Positions 1 to 10,013 of a DNA stretch of 33,822 nucleotides are shown here, one piece after another. Position 1 is the first letter of the stretch; the number at the start of each line of letters is the position of its first letter. The position numbers and the translations under genes are program-made. The notes under the pieces were generated by a model, which worked only from the letters and a program-made list of their open reading frames with translations, was not told the origin of the DNA and did not search any database. This stretch comes from Hyphomonadaceae bacterium (lineage in GTDB: Bacteria; Pseudomonadota; Alphaproteobacteria; Caulobacterales; Hyphomonadaceae): the NCBI GenBank assembly GCA_030696545.1, contig JAUYSA010000024.1, positions 1 through 33,822 of the forward strand. The letters are read 5' to 3'.

Positions 1-271
1 TGGCGCCAGTGACGCAGATTGTTCGCGATCAACGGGCCGACCTTAATCACCCAGCAGCGCACCGCCTCGCGGCTGACCTCAATCCCGAGCTGGGCCAGCA
101 GTTCCTCGACGTCCCGGATGCTCAGCGTTGAAATAGAGCCACACCGCATAGCGGGCCACGTACGGCGGGAACCGGTACCGCTTGAATGAGATCGGATGCA
201 TGGCCCCTCCCAGGCTCGGCCTGTCCCATAGGCCCAAACCGGAGACGTTTTATCGTTTGCCTGACAGCACC
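1..271 (-). mobile_element. IS6-family insertion sequence, 5' end with frameshifted transposase N-terminus (runs off window)
   Basis: Terminal repeat GGTGCTGTCAG on the minus strand at 261-271, followed by a reading frame FKRYRFPPYVARYAVWLYF that needs a frameshift to continue as LSIRDVEELLAQLGIEVSREAVRCWVIKVGP, typical of IS6-family transposase N-termini. Confidence 0.75.
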
Positions 272-362
272 GGTCACGGTGTAGCCGAAGGCGGTGACCC
301 GCCAACCGCCGTCACGGCTCTCCAAACCGGCGCGCCGGTCGAGCACACCATATCCATCGATA
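272..362 (-). pseudogene. Probable TonB-dependent receptor C-terminal fragment truncated by the IS end
   Basis: Minus frame reads FDIDGYGVLDRRAGLESRDGGWRVTAFGYTVTG, resembling the late beta-strands of TonB receptors (Y-x-L-x-x-ARxxLES-x-DGxWxxxxFGxNVT), abutting the IS terminal repeat at 271. Confidence 0.3.
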
Positions 363-690
363 TCAAAGAGATGCTTGAACGCCGATCGGGTGTTCGCCGT
401 CGTGATCGCCCCGATGGAAGCTGAACTTCACCGGGACGCTTTTCACCCCGCCCACGAAGTTTGAGTTGGTGCGGCGAGGCTCGCCGGCAAGCTCGATGCT
501 GTCCAATCGCTCAAAGAGTTCTTCGAAAAATATCCTCATCTCCATCTTGGCGAGGTTCTGGCCAATACAGACATGTGCTCCATGGCCAAATGAAATGTGC
601 GGGTTCGGCGATCGATCGACCCGGAACTCAGCGGGATCGGAGAACACCTCCTCATCCCGGTTTGCGGAGGGGTAGGAGAGGTCTGCGGTT
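363..690 (-). pseudogene. Cytochrome P450 C-terminal fragment with heme-binding Cys motif
   Basis: [87 protein letters not shown] contains the heme-ligand loop [10 protein letters not shown]; no P450 N-terminus upstream, where the histidine kinase ORF takes over. Confidence 0.85.
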
Positions 691-2638
691 GAGCCGGGCC
701 GCCATTGGCCCCGGCTAGCTCGTGGTCCGCTGAATCCATCGCCTGTGCGATCGCGTCAAACAGCTTCGTAGCGTCAATTGGCTTGGCGACGAAGCCGCCC
801 ATGCCAGCGTCACGGTAAGCGGCCAGTTGATGGCTCATCACGTTTGCTGTCAGCGCGATGATCGGCGTTGGCGGCGATTTCCCGTCAACTTCCAGTGCGC
901 GGATCGCGCGAGCGGCGTCCAGACCGTTCATCTCCGGCATCTGGACGTCCATCAGAATGAGGTCGAAGCTCTGCGCACGAAACGCGGCTAACGCCTGGAC
1001 ACCGTTTTCAACGACGGTCAGATCGACTCCCAAAGGCTCCAGCAGAGCCGCCAGGATCATTTGATTTGTGGAATTATCCTCAGCTGCGAGGATCCGCAGT
1101 CGGCGGTCCGACGAAACGTCACCCGCCTTCATATCCCTTACGGTTGAGATCGGGTGACTCTGGCGCTCAAGCGGCAGTACTGCTGTGAACGTCGAGCCTT
1201 GCCCAGGCGAACTTACGACCGTCAGGTTTCCCCCCATCAGCCCTGCGAGCTCTCGACATATTGCTAGGCCCAAGCCCGTGCCGCCGAACCGCCGAGTGGT
1301 GGAGGAATCCGCCTGTGAGAACCTCTCGAAGAGTTTCGGTAAGTGCTCGCTTGGCACGCCAATGCCGCTGTCGCTTATGCGGAACACCAATGCCGTTTTG
1401 GTCGCGTCCACTCGCACGTCAACGCCGCCGTGACTGGTGAACTTGACCGCATTCGACGTCAGGTTTGCTAAGATCTGGCGTATTCGCACCGCGTCACCGA
1501 CCCACGTCCCCTGTGCCGCGCTGGCGACTTCGATTGTGAAGCTGAGCCCTTTTTGCTCAGCTTGCGCCGCGAAGGCGTCGCAGGCGGCGTGGACTGCGGC
1601 ATCCAATTCGAACGGATGGCCGTCCAATTCCAACTTACCTGCCTCGATCTTGGAAATGTCGAGAACACTGTTCAGCATGCTCAGCAGCGACTCGCCCTGC
1701 GTGCGCACGACTTCCAAACGCTCGGCCTGCTTTGGATCTAGCGGATGGCGCGCCATGACCTGCGCCATTCCTAAAACCCCATTCAATGGGGTGCGAATTT
1801 CATGGCTGATGTTGGCGAGAAACTCACTCTTCGCCTGGTTCGCTGCTTGGGCGGCGATCTCTCCAGCAACCGCTCGGTCGCGTTCGATCATCAACTCGGT
1901 GAGGTCTTGGGTGACCCCAACGACTTCATGTCGACCACACGGCAACTTGCGGACCCCTATCCACGCGTTGCGGATGTGCCTCCAAGGCGCTCCTGCTCGG
2001 CGATGCCGAGATTCAACGATAGTGAGGTCGCCTGTCTCGACCACTCGCGCCCAAGCCCGCTCGACCCGGGCTCTATCGCGAGAATGGAGCCCCGCTCGCG
2101 CCGTCGCGAGCGCGTGACGCCGTGTGGGATCGGCATCTTCGAAGGGCTTGGAGAAGTCAGGCTCATACTCGCACTCGTCGCTGACAGGATCATATCGCCA
2201 CAACCGCACTCCGGCAGCGTGGCGCAAGAGGTTGTTCGCCTTCGTAACCTCAGCCACCTCCGCTGCACGACGACGCTCCTCGGTGATGTCCTGCATGACG
2301 ACGATGCCGGAGCCATCGGCCGCAAGCTTGGCTCGCACGCGGGTCCAGATAAAATCACCCGCCTTCGTGGGAACGCGGTGCTCATATGTGGCCTCGCCAA
2401 GGTCTCCGATCGCTTTCACCCCTGCACGCACGATGGGGAGGTCGTCGGGATGAACGAATGCCCAGATCGGCCGACTCAGCGCTTCGGCCTCCGACCACCC
2501 CGTCATAGCGGACCAGCCTGGGCTGATACGGACGGGCTGTGCGCCGCGGACGATCATGAAAATGTCGAGACTGTTCTCGAAGAACCAGGCCGCAGCTTCG
2601 ATCGATGTCTTACCGTCCGTCGAGGGATGTCCGGCCAT
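536..2638 (-). CDS. Hybrid sensor histidine kinase (PAS-PAS-HisKA-HATPase_c-REC) with a spurious C-terminal tail
   Basis: 700 aa ORF; H-box [20 protein letters not shown] boxes ([30 protein letters not shown]), receiver [21 protein letters not shown]. Last ~60 aa overlap the P450 fragment in a different frame. Confidence 0.9.
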   Translation of the reverse strand: MAGHPSTDGKTSIEAAAWFFENSLDIFMIVRGAQPVRISPGWSAMTGWSEAEALSRPIWAFVHPDDLPIVRAGVKAIGDLGEATYEHRVPTKAGDFIWTRVRAKLAADGSGIVVMQDITEERRRAAEVAEVTKANNLLRHAAGVRLWRYDPVSDECEYEPDFSKPFEDADPTRRHALATARAGLHSRDRARVERAWARVVETGDLTIVESRHRRAGAPWRHIRNAWIGVRKLPCGRHEVVGVTQDLTELMIERDRAVAGEIAAQAANQAKSEFLANISHEIRTPLNGVLGMAQVMARHPLDPKQAERLEVVRTQGESLLSMLNSVLDISKIEAGKLELDGHPFELDAAVHAACDAFAAQAEQKGLSFTIEVASAAQGTWVGDAVRIRQILANLTSNAVKFTSHGGVDVRVDATKTALVFRISDSGIGVPSEHLPKLFERFSQADSSTTRRFGGTGLGLAICRELAGLMGGNLTVVSSPGQGSTFTAVLPLERQSHPISTVRDMKAGDVSSDRRLRILAAEDNSTNQMILAALLEPLGVDLTVVENGVQALAAFRAQSFDLILMDVQMPEMNGLDAARAIRALEVDGKSPPTPIIALTANVMSHQLAAYRDAGMGGFVAKPIDATKLFDAIAQAMDSADHELAGANGGPAQPQTSPTPPQTGMRRCSPIPLSSGSIDRRTRTFHLAMEHMSVLARTSPRWR

Positions 2639-2780
2639 GGCTACCTACCTGTGGAGCGACCATGGACCCCGACTGTTAAGGAGCTTGCAGATAATTCGAC
2701 GTCACCCAGGCGGAGTTCACGAAGCGACAGTGGGGCTATTTCAGCCCAAACAGTTGCCGGCTTAGCCGGGGCGCTTGTAC

Positions 2781-2791
2781 CTGACAGCACC
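2781..2791 (-). repeat. Isolated IS6-type terminal repeat (CTGACAGCACC)
   Basis: Exact match to the 11 bp end seen at 261-271; flanking sequence diverged. Confidence 0.4.
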
Positions 2792-2878
2792 AAAAGCACG
2801 CCGCTACATCGAGGCTGTGCTTCAGGCGCCGCCGCGACGTTGGATCGACTTCAACGTCGCGGCGGCCGGCCGTCGAAC

Positions 2879-3742
2879 TCAGGCGCTGGTCAGCTCGGGG
2901 TCCCTGACCTCGGCTTGCCACACGTCGCCGACCGCTTCCTTCATCGGCAAGACGCGATGCTGATGGTCGTCGGGGAGCTGCGCGTGTTCGAAGCAGTATT
3001 CGAAGTCGAACTTGCGCTTCTCGTCGGTGAAGTAGACCGCCACCGAACCCGACGGCACGTGCTTCATGACGTCGCTGCGCAGTTTGGCGCCGGCCTTCAA
3101 GCCGTTGTTGCGGATGCGCATCACATCGTCGATTCCGTCCACCAGGGTACAGATGTGACCGAATTCTGGCGTCAGGGCATTGGTGCGGATCAGCAGCAGC
3201 GAGTGATGATAGCGATCATCACAGCGCATGAAGAACGCGTTTTGCTCGATCTGATCGGAGACCTTGAAGCCCAGACCTTCAGTCCAGAACTTGAAGGTTT
3301 CGTCGAAATTCGGCGAACGCCAGCCGGCGTGCAGGAATTTCTTGATGTTGATCCCGTCGTTGTCAGGGGCCTTCGCCAGCTGGTCCATGCCGTAGAATAG
3401 ATCGACGCTCATACCGCCTGGATCGGTGAACCGCACGCGATGCTGCACATATTCGCCGTTCGGAAGTGCGACTTCCTCGTAGGCGAGCTTCCAGTCCTTC
3501 AGGAGCTGGATCGCGTCGGCCATGTTCTTGGCGTTGCCGACGTCGTACCCGACGCGTTTCACCTCTTCGATGTCGCTCTGCTCGATCCGCATCCAGTGGT
3601 GATCTGTACCACCGGTCAGAAACGCGGTTGATCCGTCACGGCCGGTTTCGACCATCCGGCCGACCTTGGAATAGAGACCCGCGGCCTCGTCCAGGTCCTT
3701 CGCTCCGATTGTGATGAAACCAAGCCTTTGAACTATCGCCAT
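2879..3742 (-). CDS. VOC-superfamily protein, two-domain type I extradiol dioxygenase-like
   Basis: 287 aa; two glyoxalase/VOC repeats (IGAKDLDEAAGLYSKVG..., HAGWRSPNFDETFKFWTEGLGFKV...HHSLLLI...H) and candidate metal-ligand His/Glu residues. Confidence 0.75.
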   Translation of the reverse strand: MAIVQRLGFITIGAKDLDEAAGLYSKVGRMVETGRDGSTAFLTGGTDHHWMRIEQSDIEEVKRVGYDVGNAKNMADAIQLLKDWKLAYEEVALPNGEYVQHRVRFTDPGGMSVDLFYGMDQLAKAPDNDGINIKKFLHAGWRSPNFDETFKFWTEGLGFKVSDQIEQNAFFMRCDDRYHHSLLLIRTNALTPEFGHICTLVDGIDDVMRIRNNGLKAGAKLRSDVMKHVPSGSVAVYFTDEKRKFDFEYCFEHAQLPDDHQHRVLPMKEAVGDVWQAEVRDPELTSA

Positions 3743-3808
3743 CTTGTCGCTCCCTTATTTTTGACCTCTGGTCACAGCCGCTTCACTTCAATATCGCCAG
3801 CGACTTTG

Positions 3809-3834
3809 TTGTGAATTTGACAGATTTTTCACAA
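3809..3834. promoter_or_regulatory. Inverted repeat TTGTGAA-N12-TTCACAA upstream of the VOC gene
   Basis: Perfect 7 bp arms in the intergenic region 67-92 bp upstream of the VOC start codon. Confidence 0.35.
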
Positions 3835-3962
3835 ATAATCTCGCGTCAACATCGGAAGATATTTACTGTCCGCTACAAGTTACCATGGCTTCGTTACACG
3901 CGCCATTCCTCGGGGCGGATGTGAAGCGGTTTCAAGATGGTGAATATGCCCGCGTGCGAAAG

Positions 3963-4010
3963 GGTGCTGGCAGGCTAACGGTAAAACGTCTCCACGATTG
4001 GGGCCGGCTG
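3963..4010 (+). mobile_element. Decayed IS6-family left-end remnant
   Basis: GGTGCTGGCAGGCTAACGGTAAAACGTCTCCACGATTGGGGCC matches the IS end at 271 on the minus strand (GGTGCTGTCAGGCAAACGATAAAACGTCTCCGGTTTGGGCC) with few differences. Confidence 0.6.
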
Positions 4011-4041
4011 CACCGGCTAAGCTCCAGCCGGTCCGTCGAGG

Positions 4042-6333
4042 CTACTTCACCAGCCGGGCGATTTCGGTAATTAGCGCCGCGGGTGAGATGGGTTTGGCGA
4101 CGACACCATCCATGCCAGCCGCAAGGTACTCGGTGCGCTGATGCTCCATGACATTGGCCGTCAGCCCGATGATGGGCACCTGGGAGGCGGGACCGACGAG
4201 GCCCCGGATTGCCCGGGTAGCATCGACGCCATTCATGTGCGGCATCTGGACATCCATCAGGATCACGTCATAGGAGCCCCTGCGAGCCGCTTCGACACCG
4301 AGCAGGCCGTCCTCCGCTTCGTCCACGTTCGCTCCGAGGCGCGTCAGCATGGTGTGCGCCACCAGCCGGTTGGTCGGATTGTCCTCGACTAGGAGGATAT
4401 CGACGCCTTCGAGCACGCCTCCTTCCGTCACCACCGCTTCGACTGGCGCCGCTTCCGGCGCGTCAAACTCTAGACGGAAGGTCGAGCCCTGGCCCTCGAC
4501 GCTAGAGCAGATGATCTCACCACCCATGGTGCGGGCGATGCACTGGGAGATCGCCAGTCCCAGGCCGGTTCCCCCGAACCGCCGGGCGGTGTCGCTCTCT
4601 GCCTGGCGGAAGCGCTCAAAGAGCCGCGCTTGGGCCTGGGCCGACATGCCGATCCCCGTGTCCTCGACTTCCAGCGTCACGTGGCGACAGCCGCCGTCGC
4701 CGATCGGACCAACGATAAGGCGCGCGGCGACATGGCCCTTGATGGTGAACTTCACCGCGTTGCCGATCAAATTGAACATCACTTGGCGCAGGCGCGCGGG
4801 GTCGACATCAACCCACGACTGCTCGCCAACGAACTCGCTGCGCAACTCCACGCCCTTCGCCCGGGCCTGACCAGCGAGGAGCGCGACGACGGCGTCCAGG
4901 GCCTCACGCGGGTCGATAGCTTCGGGCGCCAGCTCCAGCTGGCCGGCCTCGATCTTCGAGAAATCCAGGACGTCGTTGAGCAGCTGGGACAGCATCCGTC
5001 CGCAATCGCTCGCTTGCCGCATCAACTCCCTGCCCTCGGGCGAGATGTTTTCCCGTTCAAGGAGATGCAACGCGCCGAGGACTCCGTTCATCGGTGTACG
5101 AATCTCGTGGCTGACGTTTGCAAGGAACATGCTCTTGGCGAGGTTCGCCTCTTCGGCGACATCACGCGCCGCCTTCAGGTCAAACTCCAAGGCCATGCGC
5201 TCAGAAATGTCGACTGTTGTGCCGATCACGCGCGCGGGCCGGCCGTCTGCAGTGCGCTCCACCAGCGAACCGCGGGCCAGAACCCACTTGTAGGCCCCGT
5301 CCTTGCACAGCATCCGCTGCTCCGTAGCGGCCTGCGGGCTTTCGCCCGCGAAATGCGCCTCGAACGCCTGCTGTACAGCCGGGGCGTCCTCGGGGTGGAT
5401 GTAGCTGAAAAGATCGTCGGTCACCTCGTCGGGCTCGTAGCCCATCATCCGGGCCCAGCCGGCTGTTACCCGGCTCTGGCCGCCGATAAGATCAATCTCG
5501 AAGGTGCCGTCGCCAGCGGCGTCGATCGCCAGTGAGAGCTTGCGCTCGACCTCCGCTAGCGCCGCCTGCCGTTCGCCCAAGCGCTTCAGCAGCACTTGAT
5601 GGTCCATCGAGAAGGCGCGCGCCGCCAGAAACATACTGAGGATGAGGCCAGAGATGGCCATCGAGCCTAAAGTCACCCCATGACCTATCTGCGGTCCGAG
5701 GATCGCGATCCCCATTGAGGGGGTGAGCGAAGCGACGAGGATGGCCCGGTTCTCGCCGTGATAGACGAAGTTGTTCATGAAGGCCCCGCTCAGCCAGACG
5801 GTTCCCATGACCACCCCAAGCGGCGTGCCGATGGCGAGGCCGCCGAGGGCGACGAGGCCGTAAACGCTGCCACCGATGACATTGCGCGAGGCAAAGGCGG
5901 CCACGCCGACGCGTGTAGGCAACCTAACTGTCCACGGATTGATGAAGGCGCTGCTGATCCACTCCCAGGTCACGATTGCGGCCATCCATGCGGCTGCGAA
6001 CGCCCAGGGGATGACCAGCAACGACGCCAAGCCGAAAAGGCCGGCAAATGTCACGCGGGCAACGAGGCCCTTCCGGTCGAGCTCGATTACGCTGTCCATG
6101 CTGAAGGTCTCGGCGCTGGGCGGCTGGACTGGCTCGCGAGGGGTCGCGTCGGACAGGGGGAATTCCGGCTTGATCAAAGGGTCGTCGCCAGCCAGCGCGC
6201 GGCGCGTACCAACGCTTGCTGGTCCATGCCGGCAGAGGTTGATCAGGGTTGACGCCACGCCGGCCGCCATGATCCGGCTCAACCTCGCTGCGGTTGACGG
6301 CAGATCCGTTTGTCGCTCTCGCTCGTTGGTCAT
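4042..6333 (-). CDS. Membrane-bound hybrid sensor histidine kinase (TM region-PAS-HisKA-HATPase_c-REC)
   Basis: H-box [40 protein letters not shown], receiver [22 protein letters not shown]; several hydrophobic helices N-terminal. Start codon uncertain (6420, 6333 and 6099 are in frame). Confidence 0.9.
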   Translation of the reverse strand: MTNERERQTDLPSTAARLSRIMAAGVASTLINLCRHGPASVGTRRALAGDDPLIKPEFPLSDATPREPVQPPSAETFSMDSVIELDRKGLVARVTFAGLFGLASLLVIPWAFAAAWMAAIVTWEWISSAFINPWTVRLPTRVGVAAFASRNVIGGSVYGLVALGGLAIGTPLGVVMGTVWLSGAFMNNFVYHGENRAILVASLTPSMGIAILGPQIGHGVTLGSMAISGLILSMFLAARAFSMDHQVLLKRLGERQAALAEVERKLSLAIDAAGDGTFEIDLIGGQSRVTAGWARMMGYEPDEVTDDLFSYIHPEDAPAVQQAFEAHFAGESPQAATEQRMLCKDGAYKWVLARGSLVERTADGRPARVIGTTVDISERMALEFDLKAARDVAEEANLAKSMFLANVSHEIRTPMNGVLGALHLLERENISPEGRELMRQASDCGRMLSQLLNDVLDFSKIEAGQLELAPEAIDPREALDAVVALLAGQARAKGVELRSEFVGEQSWVDVDPARLRQVMFNLIGNAVKFTIKGHVAARLIVGPIGDGGCRHVTLEVEDTGIGMSAQAQARLFERFRQAESDTARRFGGTGLGLAISQCIARTMGGEIICSSVEGQGSTFRLEFDAPEAAPVEAVVTEGGVLEGVDILLVEDNPTNRLVAHTMLTRLGANVDEAEDGLLGVEAARRGSYDVILMDVQMPHMNGVDATRAIRGLVGPASQVPIIGLTANVMEHQRTEYLAAGMDGVVAKPISPAALITEIARLVK

Positions 6334-6649
6334 CCACCTCACCCAAACTGCGGCCCGTTGGCCGCCCCTGGGTGGGTTTTCACGCCCAACTGCGCAGACT
6401 TCTACTCTCCGTAACCCCAATTTGGGCTCGTAGTACGCGCGCCCCTGGATGCGAACGCCGAGGTCGGGACTGCGAATTCAAGGCCATGGTAGTGATCCTG
6501 ACCCACGAGCCAATTGGGACCGCTGGATGGAGCGACGCGCCGTGGAGTGACGGCGTGCGTCTGCAGCGCTCGATACCGAACGGCGCTCTTCAGAGACTGC
6601 GTCAGGCCTACGGGTGTGCGAGTGTGCGCGCGGGGGAAGGAGTGACAAG

Positions 6650-7153
6650 GTGCCGGTTCGAACGCACGACCTGAACATTGGGCGCGGGGAGCTTCTTCAT
6701 TTGGTCGCCGATAACTATCCGGTGATCGCTCGCAGCCTGCTGCGGCCGCTGCTGCACCTCCTCAGCATTTCACGAGAGGCTTGCGGCGGGGATGTCGACA
6801 AATTCCTCATCATGCTCGTGATCGCGATCCGCACCACGGAGCACGAGCGCTTCGCCACCTACAGTCAGGCGCAGTTGCTCAGCGGCGAGATTCCCGTTTT
6901 CCCGACGCTGGGGACCAATGTGCGATCGGTGGCGGAGTCGACGGGAACGCCCAAAGAGACCGTTCGTCGAAAGGTTGGCGAACTGATCGAGGCCGGCTGG
7001 ATATCACGTCAGGGCAACGAACTGCGGTTTACAGCGGTAGCCTACCAGGAGTTGGCTGGCGTGCGCGTCGCTATCGAGAATCTTGCAGTGAGCAATTTTC
7101 AGGTTGTTGCGCACTTGGCGCGCCGGCGCCTCGTGGAAACACCTACCCATTAG
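6650..7153 (+). CDS. Winged-helix (MarR/Crp-like) transcriptional regulator
   Basis: TLGTNVRSVAESTGTPKETVRRKVGELIEAGWISRQGNELRFT reads as an HTH; GTG start at 6650 preceded by GGGGGAAGGAG. Confidence 0.6.
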   Translation: MPVRTHDLNIGRGELLHLVADNYPVIARSLLRPLLHLLSISREACGGDVDKFLIMLVIAIRTTEHERFATYSQAQLLSGEIPVFPTLGTNVRSVAESTGTPKETVRRKVGELIEAGWISRQGNELRFTAVAYQELAGVRVAIENLAVSNFQVVAHLARRRLVETPTH

Positions 7154-7216
7154 GTACCTCAGCCCGGCATCTAGACCGAACGGGCGCGCGACCATGGCCA
7201 AACCCTTCGCGCCGAC

Positions 7217-7677
7217 TTGTCGAATGGTCCGGGATCCTTCGTCACCAGGACGCGGTACAAGGCCGCGGCCCTGAAATTCATCAAGAAAGCCATGAAGCGC
7301 CACGGTCGTGCGCGCGCCATCGTCACCGACGGCCTGCGCTCCTACGGCGCGGCCTTCAAGGAGGTTGGCGCCATCGATCGTCAGGAGGTGGGCCGCTGGC
7401 TCAACAACCGAGCTGAGAATTCACACCAGCCATTTCGGCGACGAGAACGGGCGATAGAGCGGTTCCGCAGGATGAAGACCCTCCAGAAATTTGCTGCCGT
7501 CCACGGCACGGTCCACAACCATTTCAGCCAAGAGCGCCACCTCATCAGCCGAGACCTCTACCGCGAACGACGCTCAGGCGCCTTGGCTGAGTGGCGCGCC
7601 GTCATGGGTTAGAGCCAGGTCTCCCCTGCCCTTACTGCGCCAATTCGGAGATGAATCGCCGTTGGACTGACAGCACC
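7217..7677 (+). mobile_element. IS6-family transposase C-terminal fragment plus right terminal repeat
   Basis: KAAALKFIKKAMKRHGRARAIVTDGLRSYGAAFKEV...GRWLNNRAENSHQPFRRRERAIERFRRMKTLQKFAAVHGTVHNHF is an IS6 DDE transposase C-terminal region; IS ends GTTGGACTGACAGCACC at 7677. N-terminal part missing. Confidence 0.88.
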
Positions 7678-7707
7678 CACGCGCCTCTCCCCAGCAATCG
7701 GTGCCAC

Positions 7708-9162
7708 TCAGAACTGCTGAGCCTTTGCCTCGGCGCGCATGGCTTCGGCGTTTTCCTTCAAGAACCAGCCTTGGCTGATAAGCCTGTCGAGCCGCTCGTT
7801 GAACTGCCGCTGATAATTGGCGGGCGTTCCGTAGAGCCTGCGCATTTTCGCGACCTCGAATTGGACTTCGGTACCGACCGTACCCACCCCTGCCGAGCCG
7901 TCCTCCTTTCGCGGACACGCATAATAGGTCGCGCGCGGAACATCCATTTGTACGCAGCGAATTCCACCCACGGTATTGCCGTGCGCATCCTTGGCGAAGT
8001 AGCGGCCGGCCTGATCGAGCTGCATCCGCGGCGCACGCGGCGGCACGCGACTGACATTTACCCAATCCACCAAATGGGCGAGCGCCATCTCGAACATTTC
8101 GTGATGCGGCAGGCTGTTCATGGTCGAATCGAGTGGAACGCGCCCCGCCGTCTCCATTGACTGCCAATGTCGCGGATCAGTGTAAGGCGGGTACCGCGTG
8201 CCCATGTGCGGCATGCCCGCGATCTCGTAAAGACGATAGCGATCATCAGGAGCATCGCTATCCCTCCGGCGATAGCGGCGTCCCGCGACGCCGAAACCGC
8301 CCGCCATGGCCGTCGTTGCATCCGGCGCGTCGCCGTCGCACATGACCTGAAGCAGCGGCACGTCGCGCGGGCCGAATGCTTCCCCGGGATAACCGGACGG
8401 GAACAGACCGTCGAACACCGGAGCACCACCGGCCAGGCGATGCGTGCCATGGGCGTTGGCGATATAATTGGTGCACACGTAACCGGTGCCCGAATGGCCC
8501 ATCAGGATCACCTTGCGAACGTTCCAGCCTTCGAATGGTCCCGATGTCCGGAGCGCCGCACCGGTCTGGGCGAGAATGGCGTTCGATGCCTGATTGGCAC
8601 GTTCGGAGGCAGCTACGCGTGCGGCGATCGGCCCGTTGGATGCAGGCGGCGCAGCTCCCGGGACGGGGCCGCTGGACGCGGTCGCAGGCTGAATGTTCAA
8701 CGAGGCATAATGCTCGGGATTGGATTTCTGCACGTGCGCTTCGAGCGCCGTCTTTTGCGACACGACGCACGCCCAGCCATGTCCGGAACGGGTGATATAG
8801 GGTGAGGTGTACAAACAGATCGGCGCGATACCGGCGCCGTGAAATGGTTCGACCAGAACGACACCGCTGAAACGGGCCGCGTCTTTGGGCCGCATGACAG
8901 AAATCAGGGTGACATAGTCCTGTCCGGTGTCGTCCGTACCGCTCGCGAACCATTCCTCTTCGACATAACCAGCTTCGGCCACATTAACCCGATACTGCCC
9001 CCGCGGCATGAACGGCTTGACGTCGACAGCCGAAGGGCGCGCCAGACGCGACGGCGTGACCGTTTTGCGCTGCGGCTTGGCGCTTGCCGCGCGCGCAGCC
9101 AATGTTTCGCACGATATGGCGGCGCCAGTCGTCGCCAACAGCGTTCGTCTGCTCATTTTCAT
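7708..9162 (-). CDS. Secreted alpha/beta hydrolase domain-containing protein (Abhydrolase_10/PF20091-like)
   Basis: N-terminal Tat/Sec-like signal MKMSRRTLLATTGAAISCETLAARAASA; nucleophile elbow GHSGTG (VILMGHSGTGYVCTNYI); acidic/His region AGMPHMG. Confidence 0.75.
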   Translation of the reverse strand: MKMSRRTLLATTGAAISCETLAARAASAKPQRKTVTPSRLARPSAVDVKPFMPRGQYRVNVAEAGYVEEEWFASGTDDTGQDYVTLISVMRPKDAARFSGVVLVEPFHGAGIAPICLYTSPYITRSGHGWACVVSQKTALEAHVQKSNPEHYASLNIQPATASSGPVPGAAPPASNGPIAARVAASERANQASNAILAQTGAALRTSGPFEGWNVRKVILMGHSGTGYVCTNYIANAHGTHRLAGGAPVFDGLFPSGYPGEAFGPRDVPLLQVMCDGDAPDATTAMAGGFGVAGRRYRRRDSDAPDDRYRLYEIAGMPHMGTRYPPYTDPRHWQSMETAGRVPLDSTMNSLPHHEMFEMALAHLVDWVNVSRVPPRAPRMQLDQAGRYFAKDAHGNTVGGIRCVQMDVPRATYYACPRKEDGSAGVGTVGTEVQFEVAKMRRLYGTPANYQRQFNERLDRLISQGWFLKENAEAMRAEAKAQQF

Positions 9163-9589
9163 GCGATCTGCTCCCCTTCATCAAAGCTCAAGCACAGCAT
9201 TTAGTTCATACATAAAATGTTTCGTCAACACTGGGGACGCGCGCCACGCTTCTGCCGCTATTATTCCTAATAATTACAGTGGGATCGCGCACTTCGCGAC
9301 GCTTTAGACATGTACTATTCTGGAGACATCAAAAAGATCGACGCTGATTCTGGCTAGAATCCAGCCGCGCGGCCGCAGAAGGCGAGTGACGTGAGTAAAA
9401 GAAGACGCGACAACTTCATCCGACCGCTCGCTTTAATAATCCCCACCAAAGAACGGCCACAGGTGTGGGAGCCAGCTCGTCAGGTTAACCCCTAGGGGTT
9501 CAGAAGCCGTCAGCGGTGACGAATTCAACCGCGGGCCGCCGCGTTCCAGACGCACAGGGCGTCGTGTCCAGCGTGCGGACCCTGGGACG

Positions 9590-9855
9590 GCGGTTGAGAT
9601 GCGGCTGGGTGGCCGCTGGCTAGACAACCGGGCGGAGAATTCACACCAGCCGTTCCGACGACGTGAGCGGGCCATGGAGCGATTTCGGAGGATGAAGACA
9701 CTCTAGAAATTCGCCTCGGTTCACGGGACCGTCCACAACCACTTCAATCAGGAACGCCATCTAACAAGCCGAGAGACTTACAAGGCCAACCGCTCAGGCC
9801 CTGGCTGAGTTGCAGTCGCTCATGGCCTGAGGCCAGAACGCCCCTGCCCTCACTA
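9590..9855 (+). mobile_element. IS6-family transposase C-terminal remnant (pseudogene)
   Basis: RWLDNRAENSHQPFRRRERAMERFRRMKTL-stop-KFASVHGTVHNHFNQERHLTSRETYKANRSG; terminal repeat lost. Confidence 0.8.
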
Positions 9856-10013
9856 GCCATCGACCTGATTAAGCAGGGATCATTGCAGAAGCGCGCGGCG
9901 GGCACGCTACGAAAGCTGCTCCCTTCCTGCCTGCTGCTCCACGAGCGCGCCCCGTTTGAGTGAGGACACCGCTGCGGAGGAACGATATCAGTGCTCAGCA
10001 GAGGGGAAATCAA

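Noticed and set aside
1802-3400. 532 aa plus-strand ORF
   Set aside because: Antisense to the kinase and VOC genes; low-complexity Arg/Asp-rich shadow ORF typical of GC-rich DNA.
4630-5535. 301 aa plus-strand ORF
   Set aside because: Antisense to the histidine kinase catalytic domains; no recognisable motifs.
9390-9493. Short GTG-initiated ORF (SKRRRDNFIRPLALIIPTKERPQVWEPARQVNP)
   Set aside because: Only about 34 codons, no recognisable family and no clear ribosome-binding site.
9487-9500. Perfect palindrome AACCCCTAGGGGTT
   Set aside because: Single 14 bp palindrome without repeats or a neighbouring regulated gene; no supportable function.
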